The notes: generated by a model from the sequence alone, not told the origin. 64,000 nucleotides of DNA from Leptospira bourretii (GCF_004770145.1 NZ_RQFW01000018.1:404501-468500); one strand, 5' to 3'; positions 18,365 to 28,081 are shown, counted from the first letter of the stretch. A program made the numbers and translations.

Positions 18365-21300
18365 ATGGGTGCGATACGAGGACAAAAGGGAATCATGTTC
18401 AGAATCTGTATTTCCATTATCATCCTCACCTTCTCCACCCTCACCATTTCTTGCCAATCCATCACACCGCTAAATTTGCAGATGTTATTCGGTTCATTTT
18501 TTGCTTCTACAACCGGGCAAGGTTCTGTCATTTACGAAGCTCCGAATTTTTTATTCACGAGTGAAAATGGAAGACAAGCAGAATTCACAATTCGTTTGAA
18601 CATAGAACCAAACAGTTCAGTAAGAATTGGCCCGATTACAGTCTCAGATCCCACTGAAGGTGTACTTTTATCTGCAACTTTTCTGGATTTTACTGAAGAC
18701 AATTGGGACATACCACAAAGCATTCGTTTGGCGGGAGTGGATGATTTGATTGCTGATGGAAATCAAAACTACAGGGTTCAACTGGGAACCACATTAACAT
18801 CCGATATCCGATTTTCTGCCCAAGGACTTCCTGTTTTACTCGTTGTGAATACGGATGATGAATCTTCTGGAGTGGCTGCAAGTCCCACTTTAGGACTCAT
18901 CACTTCGGAAACAGGGGAAACCGGTACCATTGCATATGTATTACAAACAAGACCAATGCAGGATGTTACTATCAGAAATTTTGTTTCCAATGATACAACA
19001 GAAGCAACTGTCGCTGCAGTAGAGTTAGTATTCACACCTAACAATTGGAATGTGCCACAAACTGTGACTGTCACCGGTGTGGATGATTTTAGTGTAGACG
19101 ATAGTACATTTCAAATCTCAGCCGATCCCACTGTTTCGAATGATCCAGCTTATATGGGAAAACCAATTCCTATCATTACAGGAACCAATGTCGATGATGA
19201 TGTGGCTGGATTTACTGTTGTGAATTTGTCAGGACTCACAACAACAGAAGCTGGTGGCGCAGTGAGTTTTGCTGTTGTGATGAATACATTACCCACAAAC
19301 TCAGTGACAATTCCTTCTATTGTTGCCACTCCCAGTTCGGAAGGAACAGCCTCCCCTTCTTCTCTTACCTTTGCACCTGGTGAATGGTTCACTCCTAAAA
19401 TTGTGACTGTCACTGGGGTAAATGAATTTATCGTGGATGGTCCAAAAACTGTCTCAATCGTGGTTGGTGCAGCCACCTCCGCCGATACAGATTACAATGG
19501 TTTGGCGGGGCCTGTTTTTCCTTCTGTTACCAATACCGATGATGATGTTCCAGGATTTGTTCTTACGTCCCCAGGTAGTTTGACCATTTCTGAAAATGGA
19601 GGAAACCTTTCCTTTGCCATTCATCTTTTGTCCCAACCTCCTCCTGGTTTTACCGTAACACTGACAGGAATCTCTGAAAACAATGTGATCACCAATAGCA
19701 GTACTTCCAACTTAGTTTTCACAAATGCCAATTGGAATGTAGACCAATACGTCAACATCACCACAAATAACAATTCGATTGATGAAGACACAAGGACTGT
19801 CACCTTGCAGTTTGGATCTGTTGATACAGGTGGGTCTGCCGATCCAGTATATAATTCAGTATCACCACCATCATCTGTTACAATCTTAGTTACAGATGAT
19901 GACACAGCTGGATTTACAGTCACACCTGTTGGTGGACTTGTGGTGCATGAAAATGGAACTCCTTCGACAGAAACATTTACAGTCGTTTTAAATTCACAAC
20001 CAACAAACTCAGTCAGCATTCCAAGTATTACATCCAGCAATACATCGGAAATTACAGTATCTCCGGTTTCTTTGAGTTTTACCGCTGGAAATTGGAACAC
20101 ACCACAAACAGTTACCATCTCATCCGTGTTAGATGGAGTGGACGATGGTGATCAAAATGTGAATATCTCTTTTGGGAATTCTACCTCTGCCGATCCAAAA
20201 TACAATTCGATCGTTATCCCTGCTGTCACTGCCATCAATACGGATAGCAATGAACCTTTGGTTCGCATCCAAAATTTATCAGCATCTTCCATGGTTGAAA
20301 ATGGAACCTCCACCATTACATTTGAAATCAGGCTTTCCTTAAAACCAAACTCCAATGTAACGATTGGGCCCATCACTGCTTCTGATGGAACAGAAGCAGT
20401 TCTTCTCAATAGTTCTTCTGGGGTTGCCGCATCAAGAACCCTTACCTTTACTCCGACAAACGGACAAGTCGCCAATTATTCTGGGGACACGAGTGATAGT
20501 GGATGGGATGTGGTACAAGTGGTCACCATTCGTTCCGTGGCCGATTCTTTTGATGATGGAAACATTCCTGTCACCATTCATATCCCACAAGCAAGTGGTT
20601 CTTACTTCACCGGACTTTATCCAACAGGAGCTCTTCCTGGTTATACAGAAGCTAGCGGTAATTTGGTGATCACCATCACTGATAATGATACAACTGGTTT
20701 TACTATCTCTTCTACTACACTGGGCCTTACAGAAGGGGGAAGTGATGGAATCTTTACGGTTCGTTTGAATTCAGCACCTTGTGACACTCCAGGAAATTTA
20801 GCATCTTGTGCCACAGGTTCCGTTACAATCCCAATCTCTGGTGAAACTTTTAATTTACCCGATACAGTGCAGTATACTTTTTCTCCAACCAGTTTGACTT
20901 TCACTCATACAAACTTTTCAACAACCCAAACAGTGACTGTGGTTGTTGTCAATGATTCCATCAATGAAACAAACACAAGAACTCACACACTGACTCTCGG
21001 TGCCATCTCCGGATCGGGCACTGACTATGAAGGAATGAATCCTTCTGATATCACCATTAACATTACAGACGATGACAATCCTTCCCCAAGTATTTTATTC
21101 ACTTTGGATTCAGGACAACCATATTTCACAACAGAGTCTGGCCAATCGGCGATGTATAGCCTGCGACTTGGGAGTCGCCCCATTCCGGGAAACCAAGTCA
21201 CTGTCACTCTCGCCACATCCGATGCAACAGAAGGAATGATCAATGATGGAGGAACACCCGTTAGCTCCAAACAATATATCTTTGATGAAACCAATTGGAG

Positions 21301-22624
21301 CACTTCAGTTCCCGTGGAAATCCAAGGTGTGTCCGATGCCTTAAGTGATGGCAACGTAAGTTATTCGGTGACAGTTAATGGAACAGAAACTGGTTCAATG
21401 CCTTCTTGGTATGTTAGTTTTGTGGGAAGCACAGGAGACACAGCAACACTTGTCAACTATAGCACATCGGAAAACCCAGTGACAGTTGTCACTCCCACAA
21501 ATATGACAAGGGCGGAAAACTCTGGGGCCTTTCCAATCTATGTACTTCTCAGCCAAGCACCGACTGATGATGTAACAGTTCCCATTTCGGTAACAACAAC
21601 TTTTCCTTGCCAATTGATTGTGGCACCGAGTGTCCCACAATTTTCTATTTCCACAAGTTCTCTCACCATCACCAATGCCAATTGGAATACCATTGGACCA
21701 CATAACACTGTCACTGTGACTCCCAACGATGATGCTGTCGATGATGGGAATGTATCCTGTCCAATTGTTGTTGGTGTCCTTTCTTCTACCGATGGTTTTT
21801 ATAACGGAGTGAATCCGTATCCATCATCAAATTATCCTATGCTCACTTTAAATGATAATGATAGTGCAGGAATCACAACTTCTGGATTTACGCCTGCCAC
21901 AGTCATTACTTCACAATCTGGTGCTTCCTCCGAATTTTATATTCATTTGGACTCACAACCAACAACAAACGTCACAGTGAACTTTAACACAACACCTGGT
22001 GGACTTGTAAGTTTTCCGACAGCCCCTCTTACCTTCACACCAAGTAATTTTGGTTCGGGCCAACTGGTCACTGTGACAGGACTTGATACAGCTGCGATTG
22101 GTGATGCGAGTTATACCATTGCTTCCGTGGTCAGCTCAGGAGAAACAGGCACCGGCTTTACTCCTTCTACGATTTATACAGCCCTCACCCCTCTTTCCAT
22201 CTCTGCCACACATATCAATTTTATTTATGACATTGTTCCTTGTACTGATCCAAATCCTATGAATGTTTGCGGAACATCAGCCAATAGTTCCGGAGGACTA
22301 GTCACATCACCTAACTTAATCACTACAGAAATTGGAGGCCAATCCAGGTTCCAAGTTCGTTTGCGGGCAAGACCCATCTCAAACGTGACCATTCCCGTCT
22401 CCAGTTCCAATGTGGCCGAAGGAACCAGTTCTGTTTCTAGTTTGGTTTTTACGTCGAGTGATTGGAATACCTACCAAAATGTAGTCCTCACGGGAGTGGA
22501 TGATTTACTGACCGATGGAAATATTGTTTATTCTGTTTTATTTGGATCCCTCAGCGGAGGAGGGAGTGGATTCAACGGAGAAACTTTACCGAATGTATCT
22601 GTTACAAATCAAGATAACGATTGA
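18365..22624 (+). CDS. Giant Calx-beta-like repeat lipoprotein
   Basis: A 1419-residue predicted surface lipoprotein with its lipobox ending in LTISC (Cys 30). The ATG at 18365 has GGGAG 8 bases upstream; a second ATG at 18395 starts directly at the hydrophobic signal but has poor spacing. From about residue 55 to the end it consists of about eleven repeats of 105-130 residues. Each carries a Thr/Ser-rich block, a core like LTFTPxNWNxPQTVTVTGVDD, an acidic D-D-G turn, and closes with a TNTDDD- or TDDDT-like loop. This is the pattern of Calx-beta-type calcium-binding domains. It stops exactly at a repeat end (TNQDND). Probable roles are adhesion or matrix binding, by inference only. Confidence 0.82.
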   Translation: MGAIRGQKGIMFRICISIIILTFSTLTISCQSITPLNLQMLFGSFFASTTGQGSVIYEAPNFLFTSENGRQAEFTIRLNIEPNSSVRIGPITVSDPTEGVLLSATFLDFTEDNWDIPQSIRLAGVDDLIADGNQNYRVQLGTTLTSDIRFSAQGLPVLLVVNTDDESSGVAASPTLGLITSETGETGTIAYVLQTRPMQDVTIRNFVSNDTTEATVAAVELVFTPNNWNVPQTVTVTGVDDFSVDDSTFQISADPTVSNDPAYMGKPIPIITGTNVDDDVAGFTVVNLSGLTTTEAGGAVSFAVVMNTLPTNSVTIPSIVATPSSEGTASPSSLTFAPGEWFTPKIVTVTGVNEFIVDGPKTVSIVVGAATSADTDYNGLAGPVFPSVTNTDDDVPGFVLTSPGSLTISENGGNLSFAIHLLSQPPPGFTVTLTGISENNVITNSSTSNLVFTNANWNVDQYVNITTNNNSIDEDTRTVTLQFGSVDTGGSADPVYNSVSPPSSVTILVTDDDTAGFTVTPVGGLVVHENGTPSTETFTVVLNSQPTNSVSIPSITSSNTSEITVSPVSLSFTAGNWNTPQTVTISSVLDGVDDGDQNVNISFGNSTSADPKYNSIVIPAVTAINTDSNEPLVRIQNLSASSMVENGTSTITFEIRLSLKPNSNVTIGPITASDGTEAVLLNSSSGVAASRTLTFTPTNGQVANYSGDTSDSGWDVVQVVTIRSVADSFDDGNIPVTIHIPQASGSYFTGLYPTGALPGYTEASGNLVITITDNDTTGFTISSTTLGLTEGGSDGIFTVRLNSAPCDTPGNLASCATGSVTIPISGETFNLPDTVQYTFSPTSLTFTHTNFSTTQTVTVVVVNDSINETNTRTHTLTLGAISGSGTDYEGMNPSDITINITDDDNPSPSILFTLDSGQPYFTTESGQSAMYSLRLGSRPIPGNQVTVTLATSDATEGMINDGGTPVSSKQYIFDETNWSTSVPVEIQGVSDALSDGNVSYSVTVNGTETGSMPSWYVSFVGSTGDTATLVNYSTSENPVTVVTPTNMTRAENSGAFPIYVLLSQAPTDDVTVPISVTTTFPCQLIVAPSVPQFSISTSSLTITNANWNTIGPHNTVTVTPNDDAVDDGNVSCPIVVGVLSSTDGFYNGVNPYPSSNYPMLTLNDNDSAGITTSGFTPATVITSQSGASSEFYIHLDSQPTTNVTVNFNTTPGGLVSFPTAPLTFTPSNFGSGQLVTVTGLDTAAIGDASYTIASVVSSGETGTGFTPSTIYTALTPLSISATHINFIYDIVPCTDPNPMNVCGTSANSSGGLVTSPNLITTEIGGQSRFQVRLRARPISNVTIPVSSSNVAEGTSSVSSLVFTSSDWNTYQNVVLTGVDDLLTDGNIVYSVLFGSLSGGGSGFNGETLPNVSVTNQDND

Positions 22625-22639
22625 TTCGAAGCAAACTAA

Positions 22640-24439
22640 TTACTGCACATACCCTTGTTTCTTTAGGATCTCCAAAGCATCAGTTCCTAATTCTTGTTTC
22701 GAAGAATATGATTTTTTTTGTCCACCTTCTTTCCAAAAATAAACTTTTGCTTTGGGAATGATGACTGGTCTTTTAGGTCCTGTTTCATATAACAAATCAC
22801 AGTTGGACTTGCAAGATGCCAAACTCACACCAAAGTATCCCGTAAAAATTTCCGATTTTGGAATTTGTTTTTTAGAAAACCAAACGCTAAATTCAGGAAA
22901 ACTTACATCTGGATAGACTTCAAAACTAATTTCAAAAGGATCTGTTCGTTTGGTTTGGATTTGAACCAACTTTCCTTTTTCTTCCAAAACCACATCATCG
23001 GGGTAGGATGCCATACGTATGGTTCCGCTAGGAATCCGAATTTGAACTTCTGTATCCTTTGATTCTGGTTGTATAGATAGATGATATAACGGCAGTTTGG
23101 GTTCCATAGCTCGAATTTGTTTCCAAAACCGAAGGATTTTCTTTTCCAAATCTGGCTGCAATTTCATACCTTTGATCGCAGCAATATTCGTTATTCTTAA
23201 CGGATTTTCTTGGTTGGGATCTTTTTTCGAATCCAAATACAAATAAAATTCACTCCCCACAGAACCTAACCAAAATTTTCCAAGTTCATGAAAGCGGTAG
23301 GACCTTTGCAAAAGAAACTCATTCCCTTCCCCATACCCTTGTGTAAACCTGGTTTCACCATAATATGTCCGTTTGGTGGTCTCTTGATTTTCAATCAAAG
23401 ACCGAAGTGATTTACCTTGTACAGATTTTGGAACAACCAATCCTGTATAATCCAAAACCGTTGGATATAAATCAATCGACCTCGTCATTGCAGAAATCGA
23501 TTGTCCCTTCGTCTCACCAGGAAGTTTGAGTAGGAGTGGCACATGGATATTTTCTAAAAACAAATCCTGGCCATGCCCATAATATGTATTGGTTCCTGTA
23601 AAAGGAGAAATAGCGTGAGCAGCATTCATCACCTCACCGTGGTCAGCCGTGATGAGGACAAGAGTATTTTCCCAAAGATTTTTATTTTTTAATTCCAGAA
23701 AAACTTTCCCAAGTTCTTCATCCACAAAGGCAACTTCTCCAAGATAATCCCTTTTCTTTTCATCCAAAACTTCCTTTGTTTGGATACGATCTGTAAATCC
23801 AGGCGGTGGAGTGTATGGTTTGTGCGGATCGTTATAATTTAAAAAAAGGAAAAAAGGTTTTTTATCGTTCGAAATTTCTTCCAATACTTCGAAAGTTTTT
23901 TTAGTAATTTTTTTTGTGTCTTCGTTATAATTGGAAAAGTCATATAACGAATCAAAGCCGACATCTACCCCAAGACCAAATTTATCTGTTAAAAATGGAT
24001 TGTTCCCCACCATATAAGTACCAAAAGAATTTTCTTTGAGTAGTTTGGGCATTGGGTGTTTTTCGGTCCGATAGAAAGCCTCAGCTTCTGATTTGGGTGC
24101 AGGATAGTCCCAAAAATTAACAGGATTGGCAGAAGCATATTTACCTGTAAAAAACACCAGAGTGGAAGGCCTAGTCCAAGCGGCATTCACCAAATGATAT
24201 TTAAAAGTAACGGCATTACCAGCAAACAAATCTAAGTTAGGTGTCACCCCATAACGACCAATGATATCACCGCGAAGCGAGTCAATCACAATCCAAAGAA
24301 CATTGGGACGTTTTGTTTTGATAGGCAGAATGGATTCAGGTTCAGCCGCTGAACCTGTTTTTTTACAAAAGAAAAAAGGAAGAAAACAAAATAGAAGAAG
24401 TAATGTTTTTAGTTTTAGGGAAACAGATTCTAGTTTCAA
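22640..24439 (-). CDS. Sulfatase/phosphoethanolamine-transferase-like lipoprotein
   Basis: A 599-residue enzyme of the alkaline-phosphatase/sulfatase superfamily. Its signal peptide ends in FFFCKK, so it is a predicted lipoprotein. The metal site begins with NVLWIVIDSLRGD near residue 45. The nucleophile region reads AAWTRPST, with Ser/Thr rather than the Cys-x-Pro-x-Arg sulfatase signature, so the formylglycine form is unlikely unless serine-type. ITADHGE near residue 265 supplies the second metal ligands, and YGHG follows. The start seems to be TTG, 4 bp after the EmrE-like gene, implying coupled translation. The substrate (sulfate or phosphate ester of the envelope) is unknown. Confidence 0.8.
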   Translation of the reverse strand: MKLESVSLKLKTLLLLFCFLPFFFCKKTGSAAEPESILPIKTKRPNVLWIVIDSLRGDIIGRYGVTPNLDLFAGNAVTFKYHLVNAAWTRPSTLVFFTGKYASANPVNFWDYPAPKSEAEAFYRTEKHPMPKLLKENSFGTYMVGNNPFLTDKFGLGVDVGFDSLYDFSNYNEDTKKITKKTFEVLEEISNDKKPFFLFLNYNDPHKPYTPPPGFTDRIQTKEVLDEKKRDYLGEVAFVDEELGKVFLELKNKNLWENTLVLITADHGEVMNAAHAISPFTGTNTYYGHGQDLFLENIHVPLLLKLPGETKGQSISAMTRSIDLYPTVLDYTGLVVPKSVQGKSLRSLIENQETTKRTYYGETRFTQGYGEGNEFLLQRSYRFHELGKFWLGSVGSEFYLYLDSKKDPNQENPLRITNIAAIKGMKLQPDLEKKILRFWKQIRAMEPKLPLYHLSIQPESKDTEVQIRIPSGTIRMASYPDDVVLEEKGKLVQIQTKRTDPFEISFEVYPDVSFPEFSVWFSKKQIPKSEIFTGYFGVSLASCKSNCDLLYETGPKRPVIIPKAKVYFWKEGGQKKSYSSKQELGTDALEILKKQGYVQ

Positions 24440-24442
24440 GTT

Positions 24443-24832
24443 TTACGATTTAACATCAAACATTTGCAAGGCGGTAAGCCAAACACCAATCAATATAAAT
24501 GCAATCCCTAACCACTGCGTTAAATTTAATCTTTCCTTAAAGAAAAGCGACGATGCGATCAGAACAATGATAAATCCACTAGATGTAAATACTGGATATG
24601 CAAGTGAAAGTTTCAAACCTTTCCCCAACACATATCGATACCCCAGTAAGGCTAAACCAAAACTAGCGAGCCCACCTATAAAGTAAGGATTAAACACTGT
24701 AAAGATTGTTTCCCAAAGACCACCTGACAATGTTTTTGTTTGGTCTTGTAAGGATGAGGATTTGATTAAAATATTAGCCAATGCATTAAAGAATACGGCT
24801 ATACAGAAGAAGAGGATGACCTGGAATTGCAT
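24443..24832 (-). CDS. Small EmrE/DMT-like four-helix transporter
   Basis: A 129-residue membrane protein with four predicted helices at about residues 4-20, 47-66, 76-97 and 103-122. The last two helices (AYPVFTSSGFIIVLIASSLFFKERLNLTQWLGIAFILIGVWL, at residues 79-120) are typical of the small multidrug resistance and DMT families. The conserved Glu of SMR pumps in helix 1 is absent, so drug export is not assured; ArnE/ArnF-like lipid-linked sugar flippases are an alternative. It overlaps nothing and is followed within 4 bp by the sulfatase, suggesting a shared role at the envelope. Confidence 0.7.
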   Translation of the reverse strand: MQFQVILFFCIAVFFNALANILIKSSSLQDQTKTLSGGLWETIFTVFNPYFIGGLASFGLALLGYRYVLGKGLKLSLAYPVFTSSGFIIVLIASSLFFKERLNLTQWLGIAFILIGVWLTALQMFDVKS

Positions 24833-24880
24833 GGGATAGAGACAAAATCCGATCTAAATCGGGAAGGGTCAAATAGAAAA

Positions 24881-25726
24881 ATGAAACAAAAATCCTTTCG
24901 GTTCAGAAACTGGGAATGCGCCTACTTAGATTCGGAAACTCCGGGTCCCGTTCTCGTTTTCTGTCATGCCAATGGTTATAGTGCTGGTTGTTACCGATAT
25001 TACTTTAATTTATTATCAAAACACTATCGAGTCATTGCTCCTGATTTTTTGGGACATGGACGTTCTGAGTTTAGTTTAAAATTTAATAACTGGAATGTGT
25101 TTCGAGATCAAATCCTCGCACTTCTTGATTTTGAATCCATCAACAAAACAACTATCATCGGTCATTCACTAGGTGGTGCCTCATCACTTTTAGCCGCTGC
25201 CAAAGAACCTTCCCGTTTTGAAAAAGTACTCGCCATGGACCCTGTCATCTTAGGTTGGAAACTCATCCTCCTTTCTAAATTTTTAGAAAACCCTTTAGCA
25301 AAGGGTGCCAAAAAAAGAAGAACTCATTTCAAATCGATTGAGCTTGTTAGGCGGTCTTTTCGAAAATTCCCCGCCTTTGCCAACTTCGAACCTTCCATCT
25401 TCGAAGATTATCTAAACTCTTGTTTTATAAACACTGGCCACGACTCAGAAGTCAAACTATGTTGTGATCCAAAAGTGGAAGCAAGAATCTTTGGACATGC
25501 CCACTTCCATGTCTTCAAAAACTTTTATGGAATCAAAACGGAAAACCATATCGCCATTCCCGAAAAATTCGAAGTCTGTAGTCCAAAGTATGCCAACCTC
25601 CTCGCAAAAAAACATCCTAAGTCCGATGTCACCATCTTCCCTGGCTTCACACATTTTTTCCCCTTCGAAAGACCAAAAGAAACTTGGGATTGGATGCGGC
25701 AATGTTTGGAGATTAAAGAAGATTGA
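24881..25726 (+). CDS. Alpha/beta-fold hydrolase
   Basis: About 281 residues from ATG 24881, preceded by GGGAAGGG; the frame is open back to a TTG at 24827 but that overlaps the divergent EmrE-like start. The oxyanion region HANGYSAGCY and the nucleophile elbow GHSLGGASS (Ser near residue 105) are clear. The C-terminal His is in FPGFTHFFPFERP. Asp candidates lie before it. The fold covers esterases, haloalkane dehalogenases and epoxide hydrolases; no specific substrate can be assigned. It is the last ordinary gene before the accessory island. Confidence 0.85.
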   Translation: MKQKSFRFRNWECAYLDSETPGPVLVFCHANGYSAGCYRYYFNLLSKHYRVIAPDFLGHGRSEFSLKFNNWNVFRDQILALLDFESINKTTIIGHSLGGASSLLAAAKEPSRFEKVLAMDPVILGWKLILLSKFLENPLAKGAKKRRTHFKSIELVRRSFRKFPAFANFEPSIFEDYLNSCFINTGHDSEVKLCCDPKVEARIFGHAHFHVFKNFYGIKTENHIAIPEKFEVCSPKYANLLAKKHPKSDVTIFPGFTHFFPFERPKETWDWMRQCLEIKED

Positions 25727-25861
25727 GATAGGCTTGCAGAAGTTAGGAGATGTGGCGCCTCAAATTAGTTAGGTGGATTAGCATCCGAATTGCACCGTCC
25801 GCGCTTTCCGCTGCAATCGCTGGCACTGGGGATTGAAATATTTCAATAAAACTATTGAACA
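25727..25861. other. Intergenic island edge with G+C-rich patch
   Basis: This 135-bp gap lies between the alpha/beta hydrolase and the accessory island. Bases 25792-25832 are strikingly richer in G+C than everything around them (for example CACCGTCCGCGC and CCGCTGCAATCGC). No ORF, tRNA or clear hairpin is visible. It may be a dispersed repeat or a scar of the recombination that built the island. Confidence 0.4.
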
Positions 25862-26209
25862 CTAAACTATAACTAAATTATCCAACATTCCGATGATAAA
25901 GTTGATAATTTCATTCCATTCTCTATCTGAAAAATTTGGCGTAAAAATCATATTGATTGTTATGCGGTAGGTTTTTTTATATTTTTTATGGTAGTAAAAA
26001 GCGACTACTTTTTCTCCGATGATCTCGCTCGGACCATAATAGATTTCCATTTTTTCTGTTTGGTAACGAATGAATTTTTTCCAGTCGTTTACAGACTGAG
26101 GTTCCAATCTGAAATCTTTTAATTTTGATTCAACGAAAATTTTCTTCATCAAGGAACCATTTGGAACAGAATCATTCCACAAAAAAAAAGCAGAAGTCAC
26201 CGTTTCCAA
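25862..26209 (-). pseudogene. 5'-truncated copy of the YYHKKY secreted protein
   Basis: The 115-residue frame from a TTG at 26209 matches the C-terminal 115 residues or so of the intact 189-residue protein at 28082-28651. Shared blocks include KDFRL, YGPxEIIG, AFYYHKKYxKTYR and TINMIxTPNFS. The signal peptide and first 75 residues of the relative are missing, and the bases that should encode them are replaced by an opposite-strand frame. It is therefore probably a remnant of the third gene of module 1. Expression is doubtful. Confidence 0.6.
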
Positions 26210-26339
26210 TATCCGACGGGATCCTCCAAGACCAACAGAATTTGTAATTTCTTTCGATGAAACAAAACAGCTTCTCTTTGCTAGAGGGACGTTTTATTTT
26301 TCCGATGGAGGAGATGGATTTTTATTTGTTTGGAAAATT

Positions 26340-26711
26340 GTGGAGGGAGATACCAAACTCATTCATACAACGGGAAATTACGCACAAGTGTATTTAAAAG
26401 AAAATCGATTGATAGAAGTTTGGCCAAACAACTCCATTACCATTTATGATTTTAAAACAGATAATGGAAGGGATATACTCGCTAAATATTTGTCTGGTCA
26501 ATATTCTTCTTACCGAACTATGGAGCAATTATCCTTTTTCTCAACTTATAATGAGATGAGAGCCTTGGGTTTTTCAAACGACTCAATACCAAAAACCATC
26601 TTTGACCTAAAGAATTCTCGATTCACTTTAGAAGTATATTCAAAAACAAAGTTGCTCTTGAAGACAGTGAGCTATACCTTTGAGGATGGAACCATCAAAC
26701 CGATGGAATGA
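26340..26711 (+). CDS. Orphan hypothetical protein, probably 5'-truncated
   Basis: A 123-residue frame from GTG 26340. The same frame is open back to 26100 with no ATG, GTG or TTG, and the upstream codons read like real protein (FVISFDETKQLLFARGTFYF), so the true 5' end has probably been lost. Visible features are an RLIEVWPNN block and a C-terminal KTVSYTFEDG strand, suggesting a beta-rich fold. I do not recognise the family. It is the only plus-strand gene in the island and occupies the place where the head of the neighbouring YYHKKY gene should be. Together with that fragment it fills the 556-bp stretch 26210-26765. Confidence 0.4.
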   Translation: MEGDTKLIHTTGNYAQVYLKENRLIEVWPNNSITIYDFKTDNGRDILAKYLSGQYSSYRTMEQLSFFSTYNEMRALGFSNDSIPKTIFDLKNSRFTLEVYSKTKLLLKTVSYTFEDGTIKPME

Positions 26712-26765
26712 AGGTGAATGCATCGAAACTGTTTCACTCCACTTACGTCTTTAAAATCCGTTTCT

Positions 26766-27512
26766 TTAAGGAGAATCGTAGCCGAAGACTTCTACAAGCA
26801 CTTTGCGACCGTTTTTTTTGAAATACAATTGCTCTAGTTTTTGCATATCACTAGCCGAACGGCCTTTGATTTTTTTAAATACGAAAACATCTATATTCTT
26901 AAGATCCAAGAGACAGTTGAATTCTTTTTTCGATAAATCAATATTGGTAAGATGGAAGCTATCGAGTTTTACTCCGCTTTGCATCAATTTACAAAAAGCT
27001 TCTTCTGAGAATTTATGAGCAGGACCATGAAAACCTAAACTCATAATCGATTCGAAGTTAGAAATACATCCCATATCATGATCACTAAAATTTGTATTAT
27101 CTAAATACAAATACTCCTGGGTTTTCCGTTTTTTACTAAGTGAGCAAATGATTCCATCCTTCCAAGGAATATTCTCTAAACTAAACAGACTCAAAGAACT
27201 TAGGTCGCAGTTTTCTAAATGATCAAAAAAATCGATAGATAGATTTGCATTATCAATTCGTAGATTTCTCAGATTAGGTAATTTACATATATTAATTAAA
27301 TCATTACTCATTAGCAATGTTTTAGGATGTGCAGTTACATATGATTTGATCCCTTTATGGGAATTCACTTCTACATCATAATTCCTTTTGCTTAATTCTC
27401 TTACTATTTTTTCGTAATTCTGATTACCACTTTCATTCTCTTTCACTGAGCCATTACAACTAAAATTCAAAAAAAGTAATAAAAAACTAACAAGGTAAAT
27501 ATACATTTTCAT
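26766..27512 (-). CDS. LRR-like lipoprotein, island copy 1
   Basis: A 248-residue predicted lipoprotein with signal peptide ending LNFSC (Cys near residue 19). After an N-terminal segment (YEKIVRELSKRNYDV), residues of about 75-215 show leucine-rich-repeat-like spacing: INICKLPNLRNLRIDNANL, LSSLSLFSLENI and so on, with Cys recurring as in cysteine-containing LRRs. It is a diverged paralogue of the lipoprotein at 28670-29437, sharing size, layout and the KLPNLRNL/SIKNLKFL opening. It starts 2 bp after the peptidase-like gene stop. Its place directly downstream of a possible toxin domain suggests an immunity or chaperone role, which is inference. Confidence 0.7.
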   Translation of the reverse strand: MKMYIYLVSFLLLFLNFSCNGSVKENESGNQNYEKIVRELSKRNYDVEVNSHKGIKSYVTAHPKTLLMSNDLINICKLPNLRNLRIDNANLSIDFFDHLENCDLSSLSLFSLENIPWKDGIICSLSKKRKTQEYLYLDNTNFSDHDMGCISNFESIMSLGFHGPAHKFSEEAFCKLMQSGVKLDSFHLTNIDLSKKEFNCLLDLKNIDVFVFKKIKGRSASDMQKLEQLYFKKNGRKVLVEVFGYDSP

Positions 27513-27514
27513 AA

Positions 27515-28051
27515 TTATTTTTTAACCGATGTGATAGGAAATGCAATGCTTTCCGGTATTTCCTTTTTATAGTTATCATACTTAAACAATTCAGATTCTG
27601 TAATATTATACGGATCGACAATCGAAGTATTCGTTTTGCTATGACCCGTATCCTTCACAATCCAATCACTTCCAGGGCCATCTCGGTGAATGGAAATGGT
27701 ATGCCCGCTACTAATGCGAATCATGACTGAATTGGAAGTGGTAGTCTGCATTGCTTCTGCGATTTTCGCATATGCCTGGTCTCTTGTGATATTGGGATTT
27801 GTATCTTTAAACGTATCCCTATGCCATTCTTTTCCACTTTGACTTGCATAAGAATTCATAATTGTGTCGTTACCTTTAACATACATCACATCACCTGGTT
27901 TGATTTCAATACTATCCTTATGTTTTTTGACAAAATCAACAAAATTATCAGGAACGGCTGATCCGAATTCTTTTCGGCAAGTAGCCCATAGGGAAGCAGC
28001 TTGGCACCATTTTTTCATGGCTTTTGACTTGTATGGTCTTGCATCATCCAA
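27515..28051 (-). CDS. Orphan C-terminal domain, possible papain-like peptidase, copy 1
   Basis: A 178-residue frame from TTG 28051, blocked upstream by a TGA; an ATG at 28018 (before KKWCQAAS) is the better start. There is no signal peptide. WCQAAS near residue 15 resembles the catalytic Cys motif of C39/papain-like peptidases (compare WCWAAS), SGHTISIHR near residue 115 supplies a His, and VDPYN near residue 145 an Asp. Without these the family is unrecognised. It aligns end to end with the protein at 29440-29979 from GSAVPDNF onward. It looks like the cut-off tip of a larger protein rather than a free-standing enzyme. Confidence 0.5.
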   Translation of the reverse strand: MDDARPYKSKAMKKWCQAASLWATCRKEFGSAVPDNFVDFVKKHKDSIEIKPGDVMYVKGNDTIMNSYASQSGKEWHRDTFKDTNPNITRDQAYAKIAEAMQTTTSNSVMIRISSGHTISIHRDGPGSDWIVKDTGHSKTNTSIVDPYNITESELFKYDNYKKEIPESIAFPITSVKK

Positions 28052-28081
28052 TCTTCAATTGGATTTTGACACTTCTACTCT

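Noticed and set aside
19621..20118. Long minus-strand frame inside the Calx-beta gene
   Set aside because: The repeated plus-strand codons create matching antisense frames in several repeats; no start site or family resemblance.
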